From Ephemerocybe angulata (taxonomy: Eukaryota > Basidiomycota > Agaricomycetes > Agaricales > Psathyrellaceae), in assembly GCA_013368325.1 (NCBI GenBank), contig JAACJK010000006.1, forward strand, positions 605,543 to 669,542: DNA of 64,000 nucleotides, written 5' to 3'. Shown piece by piece: positions 10,416-20,732 of this stretch (the first letter of the stretch is position 1; each line of letters opens with the position of its first letter). Made by a program: the position numbers and the translations under genes. The notes below the pieces were generated by a model. The model made no database searches. It was not told the DNA's origin and was given only the letters and a program-made list of their open reading frames with translations.

Positions 10416-12296
10416 ATGCAGCCTCTGGGGATACTCTCGTTCGTATGTGCCGCGTGCTTGGCATGCACTGTGCAAGTCGACGCCAATTTATTTGGGCGTC
10501 AAACCAAGAGTCAAGTTGTGGTGCGTATCATGGACGCTCTCAGAGATGGTCTAACTCAAAGCTAACGGGCATACATTCCCGATTTCCAGCTGGTCGAACC
10601 CTCTACTTTCGCAGTAACAAGTAACTTCCGCAACACCTCCTCACAACTTTTCAATCCCACATCCACCGCAGCGCCTTTCTTCCAGGTCTTCGACCGCAGC
10701 TTCCTCGACCTCATCGGGCCCAACCCATCTCTAACAGAGATTGCGTCCGACAGCGCGACGTTTGCACACGAGGCCCCTGTCTACGTTCCCGCAACGGACG
10801 AGGTTTTCTTCGCCAGCAACAACGGGAACATCGGCGCTAACCAGAACAACCGTGTGGCTAAGATCAGCATGCGCGCGGTGGAAACTGCGATTGCGTCTGG
10901 GACGGGGCCCAAGAACGTTGCAGTTGAACAAGTAGGTGTGATTTGATCAGGCGGTCCATCTTCGCAGACGTGGATGAACTCTGCCACCTTGGTATCCCCG
11001 CGAGTTATGGCGAAGCTTTTACCGAGAATATCCCTGGTCTAATTGTGGATTTTACAGCTGACCTTGTCTGAGGACATTCAAATGACGAACGGCGGCACTG
11101 GACCGTACCAAGGTTCCTTAGTCCTCGCCACATCCGGAAGGGGGACGCGCCCGCCTTCAATCGCTCTCGTTAACCCCAAGGCGCCTTACAACTCGACTGT
11201 ACTACTCAACAACTACTTCGGGCGGCAGTTCAACTCCCTGAACGACGTCAAAATCCACCCGACGAGTGGCACTATCTTCTTCACTGATGTCACGTAAGGA
11301 TCTATCTCAGGCTCCCAAGTCGAATCTTTGCACTGATGATATTTTGTTGGGCGCTTATTCAATGGCATTGCGCTGGATGATCGTGTGTTCAAAGGTACGG
11401 CAACGTGAATGGGTTTAGGCCGACGCCTGTGATACCGAACCAGGTCTACCGCCTCGATCCTAATACCAGGGCGGTGCGCGTAGCCGCAACGGACTTCAGC
11501 ATGTGCAATGGGATCGCGTTCACGGCGGACGGAACGATCGCTTATGTGTTCGTACCCTCTTTCTCCACCTTGTCCCCGACGCTAAATCTGGATAATCACT
11601 CCCCATATAGATCAGACACTGGATCTACCGCCGGCGCAACGAGGCCTTCCACCATGTTCGTTCGCACTTTGATTATCTGCCTATGAAATAAGAATCTGAG
11701 CTGATCAATCTGCACAGATACGCATTCGATGTTGACACCAAGACACAGTCATTTGCGAACCGACGCGTCTTTGCATACGCTGATACAGGCATCCCAGATG
11801 GCGTACAGGTGGATGCCCAGGGTAACGTGTATTCAGGAACGGGCGAAGGTGTTCAGGTGAGGCTTTCTTCCCCTACCACGGTCCCGTTCTCGCTTGCTCT
11901 GGCCTGTCCTGCTCGAGATGATCAGTCGTCAGAAGCAGACATCCAGAATATGCCCATCTGTGCGGCTCTTCTTTACTCGTCCCTGATGATTATGACGAGC
12001 TAACCGCCGGCTGCACGGCTCTCCCTTCGGATTGCGGTTGTGATATTGCCTGACAACTTCCGCTCGTCATGGAACAACCGGCCTATCGTTTCCCAATCCA
12101 GCCCATTCTCGTAACTGATCCTTCTTCACAGGTATGGAACGACCAAGGCACGCTCATAGGCAAATTCTTCATCGGCACAGGCTCCGCCAATATGGTCTTC
12201 GCCGGCGACGGGCGGCTCGTCATCCTCGCGGAGACCAAGATCTTCCTTGCGAAGATCGCGGCCAAGGCACCTGCATGGGTTGCGTATCCCCAATGA
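10416..12296 (+). CDS. Secreted SMP-30/gluconolactonase-like beta-propeller protein
   Basis: A calcium-dependent lactonase/esterase-type six-bladed propeller (SMP-30/LRE family, PF08450). MQPLGILSFVCAACLACTVQ is a signal peptide. Exons begin at 10416, 10590, 11058, 11395 and beyond, with phases that agree (10416-10520 and 10590-10931 are both whole codons). Recognisable blocks are GPNPSLTEIASDSATFAHEAP, EAPVYVPATDEVFFASN (with the metal-binding Glu expected near blade 1), NSLNDVKIHPTSGTIFFTDV (Asn-Asp pair), FSMCNGIAFTADGTIAYV (Asn of the metal site) and GIPDGVQVDAQGNVYSG (Asp of the metal site). The frame ends at TGA 12294-12296 after AWVAYPQ. About 400 residues, usual for secreted fungal members. 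The physiological substrate cannot be told from sequence. Confidence 0.85.
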
Positions 12297-12862
12297 TAGC
12301 CAGCCTGTCGACAATGAAAGATGGAGTTGAGTCACGAAGATGGATGTCAGTTAAATAATGTATAGTGGATAGATAAACTATACTGCTGGTGAATGGATGG
12401 GAAAAGAAGGATGAGTCGCGTGGGCAGGCGATGCAAGTCAAAAACCACGTATATCACTTCTGGCATTTTCACTTGGCTCTGGCTTTTTCCTCGCAAAGAG
12501 CTAGAGATACCATCATGGTACTTTTTTAGGGTCTTCTGCCAGGCGAACCGAACGAGCCTAGAGCCATTCGATCTGTACGGCGGTAACTTGAAAGAGCTTT
12601 TTCTTCAAGGAAGTGCACACCAGCCTATCCTTCCTTCATTTCTTTGACCTCAGTGCCGTGAAATACATGGAAAGTTCCGCGCGCCAAGCCATTGTTTGAC
12701 CAATGGTGTATTGGCGTGTCCACCGACCGGTGATCTAAAAGGCCACAATAAATATTAAGCGCCCACCAACAAGCGAAAGATGCAACCACTAGAACCAGCA
12801 GCCTGCATTGTGTGGATCTATTTAATGATAGGTCTGGAGTGCCCCGAATATCTTTCTGCGCA
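12297..12862. other. Intergenic or 3' flank
   Basis: A minus-strand open frame continues through here from 12918 to 12625 and contains a hydrophobic run (CRLLVLVVASFACWWALNIY). It could be an alternative 3' exon of the hypothetical gene next door, but the shorter ending at 12863 reads better. Nothing else supported. Confidence 0.3.
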
Positions 12863-13544
12863 TCATGGCTTAGACCAGGTTCCATCGGAGTCCTGGGGCC
12901 CATTTTTGGGGTTGACAACTGTAAGCGCCCAAGGTCTCAACCACAAGACAAGGTACGAGAGTGCGTGCAAAAAATAGCGGAAAGTAGTATAGGCTACCGC
13001 CTAGTCATGGCCTGGTGTTCAATATTTTGGGAAACAGAAGCCGCGTGGATGGGGGGAATAACCCCAATTGCTTCAACAACGCGAAGCGATACGTTCATGA
13101 TCAGGCAGTACCTTTTTGAAAGCACTAATCCACAGACCATCGGGACCCGGCGACATCTCCAGCACGTCTAAGCACCACCAGTCGCCCTGGAATTTGTTGT
13201 CAATGTCATGTTCAAACTGCCGCTGGATAGAACGTCCAGTGAGATCCCAATCTCAACGAAAAGAAGAGGGGTCACTCACAATGCTGGCAACAATCTGGCC
13301 ATGCATCTGGGCTCCATCCGCGATACCTTCAAAACATCTTAAGTGCGCAATAGCTTTCGCCAAGTAAGCTAAAAGCCGTTATATAATCCAGCACCTTTAC
13401 TAGGAATTCAAGGGTTTCCAATGGCGTGTGGTGGGGTTGCATAGGATGCTTAGACCCGGTCAGTGCTTGTAAGACACTTCTCAAGTCTCCCAGCTCCAGT
13501 ATTCCGCCAAAGAGACCGTCCCAACTCGAAAACAACCCTCCCAT
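12863..13544 (-). pseudogene. Hypothetical gene with a one-base frameshift
   Basis: Coding blocks on the minus strand are GGILELGDLRSVLQALTGSK, TLEFLVKVLDYITAFSLLGE, GIADGAQMHGQIVASI and FEHDIDNKFQGDWWCLDVLE followed by MSPGPDGLWISAFKK. A GT-AG intron (GTGAGT to ATCCAG) joins the third and fourth blocks. The final exon reads VNPKNGPQDSDGTWSKP and ends with TGA at 12863-12865. Between blocks two and three there is no intron. The frame shifts at a run of four T (plus-strand AAAA 13331-13334), giving a stop two codons later, whereas one base fewer would keep the frame open. It is either a recent pseudogene or a sequencing slip in the homopolymer. I do not recognise the family. Confidence 0.5.
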
Positions 13545-14031
13545 GGAATGGCATACATACAGTACATCCTACTAGGTATCCACTAAGTATTACAACGACA
13601 CCAACTTCATGAACTTGCATCCTCAAAACCTCAGCTCATTCTTATCCTTATCATGTCAATCATAAGGCGCTTAATTCAGAGCCATCGAAGGCGAGAGCGA
13701 GAGAGAGAGAGAGAGAGAGTATTATAAAACATGAAAAAGAAACGAAAAGAAACAATGCTAATACAGTCTCGTCAAACGCACTCGACAAAGCCAGCCGACC
13801 ACAACAACCCTGGCCAGCCACCACTCACCTCGCGCGTTCTCCTCGACCACCGGTACAGACGAATGCAGATACATAGAATGATGATACACATGCAGAATTA
13901 TACTCGATCCGTTTTGGCCTGCGGAACGACCCAACTCACGCCGTTCTCCAGGGGATAAAAAAGCGCGCACCAACAACAACAGTCAATCGGTCAAGCAGCT
14001 CGTACTACGTCTCGAAGGTCGGTGCGGGCAT
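13545..14031. other. Intergenic, 3' flank of aconitase
   Basis: Holds a (GA)n microsatellite at 13699-13719 and the probable 3' UTR of the aconitase gene. No coding signal. Confidence 0.5.
13699..13719. repeat. (GA)n microsatellite
   Basis: About ten uninterrupted GA dinucleotides in the 3' flank of the aconitase gene. Confidence 0.9.
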
Positions 14032-16769
14032 TTAAGCCTGCTTGCCCTTGGCCTTGGCAGCCATCTATGACGAAAACGATTTAGCATACGCAGACGAAGA
14101 AGCACCGGATCAAAGAAGAAGACATACCAAGTTGAGGGCGGAACCAGCCTTGAACCACTCGATCTGGCCCTCGTTGAACGAGTGCGCGAGAGGGATCTCC
14201 TCAGTCGTGCCGTTCTCGTGCTTGACGAGGAGGGTAAGGTTCTTGCCGGGGGCGAACGACTCGAGGCCGAGGATGGAGACCTTGTCCGAGGGCAGGACGC
14301 GGTCGTAGTCGGCGGGGTCGACAAAGGTGAGCGCAAGCATACCCTGCTTCTTCAAGTTGGTCTCGTGGATACGGGCGAACGAGCGGGTGATGATTGCGAG
14401 GCCACCGAGGAAGCGGGGCTCGAGAGCGGCGTGCTCACGGGACGAACCCTCACCGTAGTTGTGGTCACCAATGACGACCCACTTGACGCCATGGTCGCGG
14501 TAGTAGGCAGCGGTCTTGGGAACAGGACCGTATTCACCCGTGAGCTGGTTCTTGACCTTGTTGGCCTCGTTGTTCTCGATGTTGATGGCACCGATCAAGC
14601 AGTTCTGGGAGATGTTCTCGAGATGTCCACGGTACTTCAACCAGGGGCCACCGGCGGAGATGTGGTCAGTGGTGCACTTGCCCTTGACCTTGATGAGGAT
14701 GGGGAGGTCCTTGGGGGTCTTGCCATCCCAAGGCGGGAAGGGCTTGAGGAGCTGGAGACGGTCGGAGGTGGGGCTGACAGCGACGTTGACGCTGGTGCGG
14801 TCGGCGGGGGGAGGCTGGAAGGTGTTCTCTCCGGGGTCGTAGCCGAGGGGAGGGAGCTCGTTGCTGGAGGGCTCGGCGAGCTTGAAGGGCTTGCCGTCAG
14901 CACCGGTGAGCGAGTCGGTCAACGGGTTGAAGGAAAGGCTTCCGGCAAGGGCGAAGGCGGTGGTGAGATCGGGGGAGGTGACGAAAGCGTGGGTGGCGGG
15001 GTTGGCGTCATTACGGCCAGTGAAGTTACGGTTGTAGGAAGTGACGACTAGAAAAAGAGTTGGACAACTTTAGCAGAAAGAGGCGATAAAACGCACTGGT
15101 GTTCTTCTCGCCCTTCTTGACATCCTTCCTGTCCCATTGACCAATGCAAGGGCCGCAAGCGTTGGCGAGGACAACGGCACCAGCCTCCTCGAAGGTTCCG
15201 ACGTAGCCATCACGAGCGATGGTGGCACGGACCTGCTCGGATCCGGGGGTGACGGTGAACTTGCTCTTGAAGTTGAGACCGTGGTCGAGAGCTTGCTGGA
15301 CGATGGAAGCAGAGCGTCCCAAATCCTCGTAGGAAGAGTTGGTGCAAGAGCCGATGAGACCGACCTTGATCTCCTCAGGCCAGCCGTTCTTCTTGGCCTC
15401 CTCAGCGAACTTGGAGATGGGGGTAGCGAGATCGGGGGTGAAGGGACCGTTGACGTGAGGCTCCAACTCGGAGAGGTTCTTAAAATGACGGCATCAGGAC
15501 ACAGCACAGGTCGCATCTTGAAATAGCTACTCACGATGTCGATGACCTGGTCGTACTCAGCACCTTTGTCGGCCCTGAGGTTGTGTGAGAAGCTCTGAGC
15601 ATAGTCGGCAATGTTACCACGGTTGGTCGCCTTGAGGTAGTCGCCCATGCGGTTGTTGTAGGGGAACAAGGAGGTGGTGGCACCAATCTCAGCACCCATG
15701 TTACAGATGGTAGCCATACCAGTGCAAGAGAGCGACTCGACACCGGGGCCGAAGTACTCGACGATAGCACCAGTTCCACCCTTGACGGTGAGGATTCCAG
15801 CGACCTTGAGGATAACATCTGCGCGGAATTTAGTTGGGCGAAAGTCGAAAGGTCAAAACGCGACACGTACCCTTGGGCGTGGTCCAGCCGCCAATCTTTC
15901 CAGTGAGGTTAACACCAATGACCTTGGGGCACTTAAGCTCCCAAGGAATGCCGGCCATGACGTCGACAGCGTCGGCTCCTCCGACACCGCAAGCAATCAT
16001 ACCGAGACCACCAGCGTTGGGAGTATGCGAGTCGGTACCGATCATAAGACCACCGGGGAAGGCGTAGTTCTCGAGGATGATTTGATGGATGATACCAGAG
16101 CCGGGCTTCCAGAAACCGAGACCGTACTTGGCGGTAGCGGTGGCGAGGAAGTCGTAAACCTCCTTGTTGATGTTAATGGCGCGGTCGAGATCCTTGACAC
16201 CGCCAACCTGAGCCTCAATCAAGTGGTCACAGTGGACGGTGGTGGGGACGGCGGCGGTGTCCATGCCCGCCGACATGAATTGAAGCAAGGCCATCTGTCA
16301 AGAGGATAAGCGCCACGCAGATAGCGAAAGGCGGGTGAACGTACCTGAGCGGTTGCGTCTTGGCAAGCGACTCGCTGGAAACATACATGTTAGGAAGAGA
16401 GCCCGCCGGAGGAGAGGTAAACGCACGTCAGGTCGGAGCTTCAGGTAGCTAACACCGCGGGTGATGTCCTGTCCATGGGGGTCGTCGAGATGACCGTAGA
16501 GAATCTTCTCGGACAAAGTAAGTGGTCGCTGGAGGCTACAGATAAGGGTCAGCATGAGGCTGGCGACGACTTTAGGAGGGTGCGTACCGGGCGCGAACAA
16601 CCTCCAGGTTGTCCTCAATGCGCTGGTAGTTGATGAAGGCGTCCTTTTCAAGCAAGGACATGGGGACCTTGGTATCGCCGATTCTGGGGGCAGCCGTGGC
16701 CATGCCCGCGGCGCATTGCCGCTGCAAAGCACGCCAGGCGTTTGCAGACTTGTTCGAGAGTTTCAACAT
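14032..16769 (-). CDS. ACO1: Aconitate hydratase, mitochondrial
   Basis: A TCA-cycle enzyme that isomerises citrate to isocitrate with a 4Fe-4S cluster. The start at 16769 gives an Arg/Lys-containing presequence ([19 protein letters not shown]) leading into [20 protein letters not shown]. Cluster cysteines are visible in the GSCTNSS block and in the [11 protein letters not shown] block. Substrate-binding segments include [16 protein letters not shown] (near 16000-16050), the [16 protein letters not shown] block and [14 protein letters not shown]. The last exon is tiny ([13 protein letters not shown] at 14032-14034). Codons end very often in C or G, as expected for a highly expressed housekeeping gene. 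As a result long spurious frames exist on the opposite strand. No lesion seen; about 770 residues, normal for the family. Confidence 0.96.
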
Positions 16770-18019
16770 CGCGGGGAGGGCGTCGACGACGTGGACGACG
16801 ACGGCGAGGTGCGGGGGATGGTGGTTAAGGGAAAGGTAGAGATGGAGCAGACCGGCTGGGACGAAAAGGACAAATTTATGGAGAACGGCACGTGAATTAC
16901 CCACTAGAGCCGGCGCGACCAATCAAACAGATCCCTTTTGAAGCCGAACCCATATGCCTTCCCCGTTCTTCCCCTCCGGCATGCTCTCAAGTTCAGCCGT
17001 TCTACCCTCGGGCCTCCTCTTCTATTACCCGCGAGCTGCAGAAAGAGAACATTTCCCTGCTTTCTACGTAATTCCTCTCATTTCCCCTCAAATACGGCGC
17101 GTTGTCGGGTGTGTTTCCGCGACGCTTTCGTGTCCAAGACACGCCCTCGTTGACGTCCACAACGAAGTCAAAACAAGCACCAGGCAGCGCATTGGCCAAC
17201 AGCATCCATTTTGATCCGGGGGGGGAGGCGCAAAGGCGGGGTTCCAATTGGCGCCCGGCTGCCCACTTCGATCACCTCGACGGAGCTCAACGGCCAGCCG
17301 CCTGCAGCCGCTTGCCCACGACAGCCCACGCCCTTGAATCATCCCCAGAGTTCAGCTGCGCGTTATTTCCCCATATTAGCCTTCCCCAGGCCCAAGAGGG
17401 ACCAGCTCTGCATAGCGCTTTTCGTCCTTCCAGATCGTCTCCCTCGTCCAAGCGCCAGCCAAGATCGATCGTTTCCCCATACATTGGCCTGGTAATACGT
17501 CATTGTTGCGATGACGAGGGCAGACAGGGGCAGACTTGAATGTTGCTTTGACGCGGGGTAAGTACGACGAAGCGCTCTGCTATAGAATCCAGCTGTTACC
17601 CGCATTCCCTACGAACCAGAATAACACATGGGGGAACCAATTTCTAGGTTTCTGCAGACCGCCATATTGACGGATCGCAGGCGAAGCTTGTCGTGCATGA
17701 AGGAGGTCAACGCGTCCAAATTGTATCGGTCCTGGACTCCACCAGCTGTGGGTTGCAAGCTTCACGCCCTTCAAATCCGGATTCGTGCGCCTACTCCTAA
17801 TGCAGCGCGCCTTCGATTCTTGGAGTCGAGGAGTAGTCGGTGTCCCCTCTCCTCGTGGTTTGGATTGGTCGATATCTTGCAGATTGTTTCCCTACTCCTT
17901 TCTTGGTTCTGTCACATCGAGACTCGAATCGACTTCTATCTCTTTAATTCACCTATGGCATGGTTACTTACCCCTGCACACACGTGTTGAGGAAGCTTTG
18001 GGCGACGCTTCTATGGTTC
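16770..18019. other. Intergenic, aconitase promoter and flank of the LTR element
   Basis: The promoter region of aconitase lies at its left end. Several GC-rich open frames occur (for example 17102-17539), but they lack splice-consistent extensions or family resemblance and overlap on both strands. No gene is supported. Confidence 0.4.
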
Positions 18020-18024
18020 CCACC

Positions 18025-18206
18025 TGTAAGGACGCGATGGCTTACATCATCCCATCGTCCTTACTACACGCGTTTCGATCCTTTCGTTCCTTAGCTTAGT
18101 CCACCCATGTACCCTGTCGTTCGTCCTCGTTCGCCCAACTAGACGTTGTTCATGTCATGTCTCGTCGTCCTCAGTGTTGACTCGTGTTAGCCCCACGAGC
18201 CTTCCA
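18025..18206 (+). repeat. Left LTR of the TRIM-like element
   Basis: 182 bp, TG...CA, identical to 19264-19445. Its first 45 bases contain an inverted repeat (TAAGGACGcgATGG paired with CCATCGTCCTTA) that could fold into a stem. Confidence 0.88.
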
Positions 18207-18941
18207 CTTTTTTTTTGACATCCCTTTCTCGTCTTTCGACCCCGCCGCCGCTCTTTCGCCTCGTCGCTGAATCGCCAAACCTCCCTTTCCCAAAAAACCC
18301 GCCCAGTTTATTTCTCCACCCGCCTTACCCAAACCTCGACGCAGAATCGGTCGTGCATTTTTTCACCATCCATTCTTTCTATCGGACCCCGCCGTCAACC
18401 CGCCGTCGCTCATTTGGTCTCGTCAGTCGCGTCGCTGCCACCGCCACCCCAATATCAATTCTACCATCCTCGCCGAGCAATTTTCGACGCCCGCCTTTAC
18501 CAAACTGGACAGTACACCCCGCTCCACGAATCTCCAAGCCACCGAAGCCCAGTACGCGACTCACTCATCAAAGAAGACGCCCAAGCACTTTTCGTTCATC
18601 TTGCCATCGCCCTGCATTCTCGAGCTCGCCCACGTTCAACGACGACTCCCCATCGTGATTCCGCACCAATCAAGCCCGTGTTCCTGTCCTAAAGGAGGCT
18701 CTACCCTTTACCCTTCCCTTCCTGGCACCTGCGACTGCCGCCCCCTCAATACTCGAAGTCTCCCAGTTCTCGACCATCGAGAGTGCGACGACGCCAACCG
18801 TGGTTCACCGTTTCATGTTTTGACTTCGAATTCAGTTTTACGGTTTTTACACTATCCATTTTCTCATTTCTGGCTACTGATAACATTCATGGTTCACTCG
18901 TCCGGTTCGCTCTGGTTGTCCATGGTACCCGTGCTCTGGCG

Positions 18942-19208
18942 TTCCTGATCCTCGTTGCGTTTTACCACCCTTGACTTTCTTGCGGTGCCTCAGCTATGGT
19001 CCTATCGCCTCCCGTTCTGAATGGCGTTTGTTTCCCTGTTGTTTGATTACTTTTATTTGGATGACTACCGGTAACAGCTACGATTCTTTCGTCCCTTCGC
19101 CTTGGTTTGTTTCGTGATACCTACGTTTCGGTGTTCCTGACCTTCATTGCGCTTCCCGCCCCTGATTTTCTTGCGATGCCTCGACTATGGTCTCCTTACC
19201 TATCGTTG
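18942..19208. repeat. Degenerate internal repeat pair of the TRIM-like element
   Basis: Two roughly 75-bp segments (18942-19018 and 19132-19208) are diverged copies of one another; both run from TTCCTGA through CTTGCG(G/A)TGCCTC to CTATGGTC. The interior thus grew by an old duplication. Confidence 0.55.
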
Positions 19209-19263
19209 CCGAAGTCGTTAGTTTTTTGGCTATTTCGTTGTTTTCATTCGGAGGAGGGGCGAG

Positions 19264-19445
19264 TGTAAGGACGCGATGGCTTACATCATCCCATCGTCCT
19301 TACTACACGCGTTTCGATCCTTTCGTTCCTTAGCTTAGTCCACCCATGTACCCTGTCGTTCGTCCTCGTTCGCCCAACTAGACGTTGTTCATGTCATGTC
19401 TCGTCGTCCTCAGTGTTGACTCGTGTTAGCCCCACGAGCCTTCCA
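19264..19445 (+). repeat. Right LTR of the TRIM-like element
   Basis: 182 bp, base-for-base equal to the left LTR and followed by the target duplication CCACC. Confidence 0.88.
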
Positions 19446-19450
19446 CCACC

Positions 19451-20732
19451 ACGGCCTATCTTTCAACAACATGCTCAGTGAGTACCCTCCCTTACCTCTT
19501 CCTTTCACCCCAACGCCGTACACAAAGGGCTGACGACGCAACCCTAGTTCCAACTACCATCCATCTTATACACACCTGACCTCCCCAAACGGGAAGCTTG
19601 AAAGAACCCCAGTTTGCAGACGTCTTCTGTCATATCCTGTCAACGAAGGTGCGCCTTCTCGTGCCGATAAGTACCGCCCATGCACAGTTAACTGACCTTG
19701 TTCTTTTGTGATTTCAGTCTGCAGGCAGCTCCTGCCGCGGTTTTGAAGCGACACCACAATAGAGCCTCGGTGGCTGTGGGACTCCGCTCATTAGACACCG
19801 GAGCTGATAAGTGCACCGTCATTTTTGCCTGTAGGCAACTTTGGCAGGCGGTCGCAGCTGGGCTGGGCAGTGCACGGGCCCACCGGAGGATTCCTGTCGG
19901 CCCCAAAAAACCCTGGGGTTGCGCTGGGGATCCGGGAAGGCAGGGCACTCGTGCGGAGGGCTCGAGCCCTTTGCCCAGCCCCCCTCCCGTTGCCCTCCAA
20001 CGGAGCATATCGACGCACTGTTGGGGTGGGCGAGCCACCGTCAAATCTGGCAGCGATTATTTCGGTGCTGTCATCAGTCCGGTGCTCATCAGGCGAACAA
20101 TGCATTTTCCTATCCGATATTGCATTCTGCATATTACGCTGGGCTGTCGCGTGCTCCAGACGGGGTGGGGACGCGTTCGATTTCATTTGACTGTTATATA
20201 AAGCCAGGCAGGCCGAGTCAGGTTTAGCTTTCCGTTTCCCCTTTCTTTATTCAACTTTCCCTCACGCGCCGAGTCTCCGTCTGCCGTCAGCTTCTGGCCT
20301 CTGTGCCTGCGCCCCAGTGCCTTAGCACCTCGTAGTACTTAGGGGCGATCTCGGACGACCTCGGCCTTTTCTTCTTCCCCTTTCCTTCGTTCATTCTTCA
20401 CTGTGTGTTTTTGTGGGCGTGTCGCTATCCTTTCTCCCTCAGTTGACGGACGCAACGCGCGACCATCTGTGTTTATCTCTCACCTGTCACGACCTCTTTA
20501 CGACCGCCGCCCCTCGAGTGTTACGGCATCGCCCTCAATCCATCCATCCGGGGAGTCAGCCTAGGCGCCCGTTATCACTTCGACGCCTCAACCAAGGATC
20601 GGGAGGCCTTGTATATCTATCACTACCACCACCACCTCCACCATCGACCCCACCTTCCCCTCATCTCACCGACTCCGCTCTACCACATAAACACACGCTC
20701 CTTTCATTTCTTTCGACCACTCCCTTTGCACA
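19451..20732. other. Intergenic and long 5' region of the 7-TM gene
   Basis: Just right of the LTR element an ATG (19469) is followed at once by a GTGAGT donor, and further splice-like junctions appear near 19545 and 19725. A short spliced transcript may start here, but no convincing protein results. The interval 20220-20700 is pyrimidine-rich, consistent with a long 5' UTR of the downstream gene. Confidence 0.35.
20195..20203 (+). promoter_or_regulatory. Candidate TATA box (TATATAAAG)
   Basis: A perfect TATA element, followed by a CT-rich stretch typical of fungal transcription starts and leading to the 7-TM gene 530 bp downstream. The distance implies a long or spliced 5' UTR. Confidence 0.4.

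Larger units (their letters stand above)
18025..19445. mobile_element. Non-autonomous LTR element (TRIM-like), 1,421 bp, complete
   Basis: Two identical 182-bp direct repeats (18025-18206 and 19264-19445) start with TG and end with CA, and bound a 1,057-bp interior. The five bases before the element (18020-18024, CCACC) are repeated directly after it (19446-19450), a perfect target-site duplication. A purine-rich tract (GGAGGAGGGGCGAG, 19250-19263) abuts the right repeat, as a polypurine tract should if transcription runs left to right. The interior encodes no integrase, protease or reverse transcriptase, so the element must be moved by another element's proteins. I see no convincing tRNA primer-binding site after the left repeat. 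Identical LTRs point to a recent insertion. Confidence 0.88.

Noticed and set aside
14182..15051. Long plus-strand open frame (289 codons) opposite aconitase
   Set aside because: It is the antisense of a GC3-rich highly expressed gene; the Gly/Val-rich translation is the usual mirror of such codons, and aconitase is certain on the other strand.
17102..17539. Plus-strand frame of 145 codons upstream of the LTR element
   Set aside because: Overlapped by equally long frames on both strands, no splice-consistent extension and no family resemblance.
18027..19446. The 182-bp direct repeats as an ordinary segmental duplication
   Set aside because: TG...CA ends, an exact 5-bp target duplication and an adjacent polypurine tract fit an LTR element much better.
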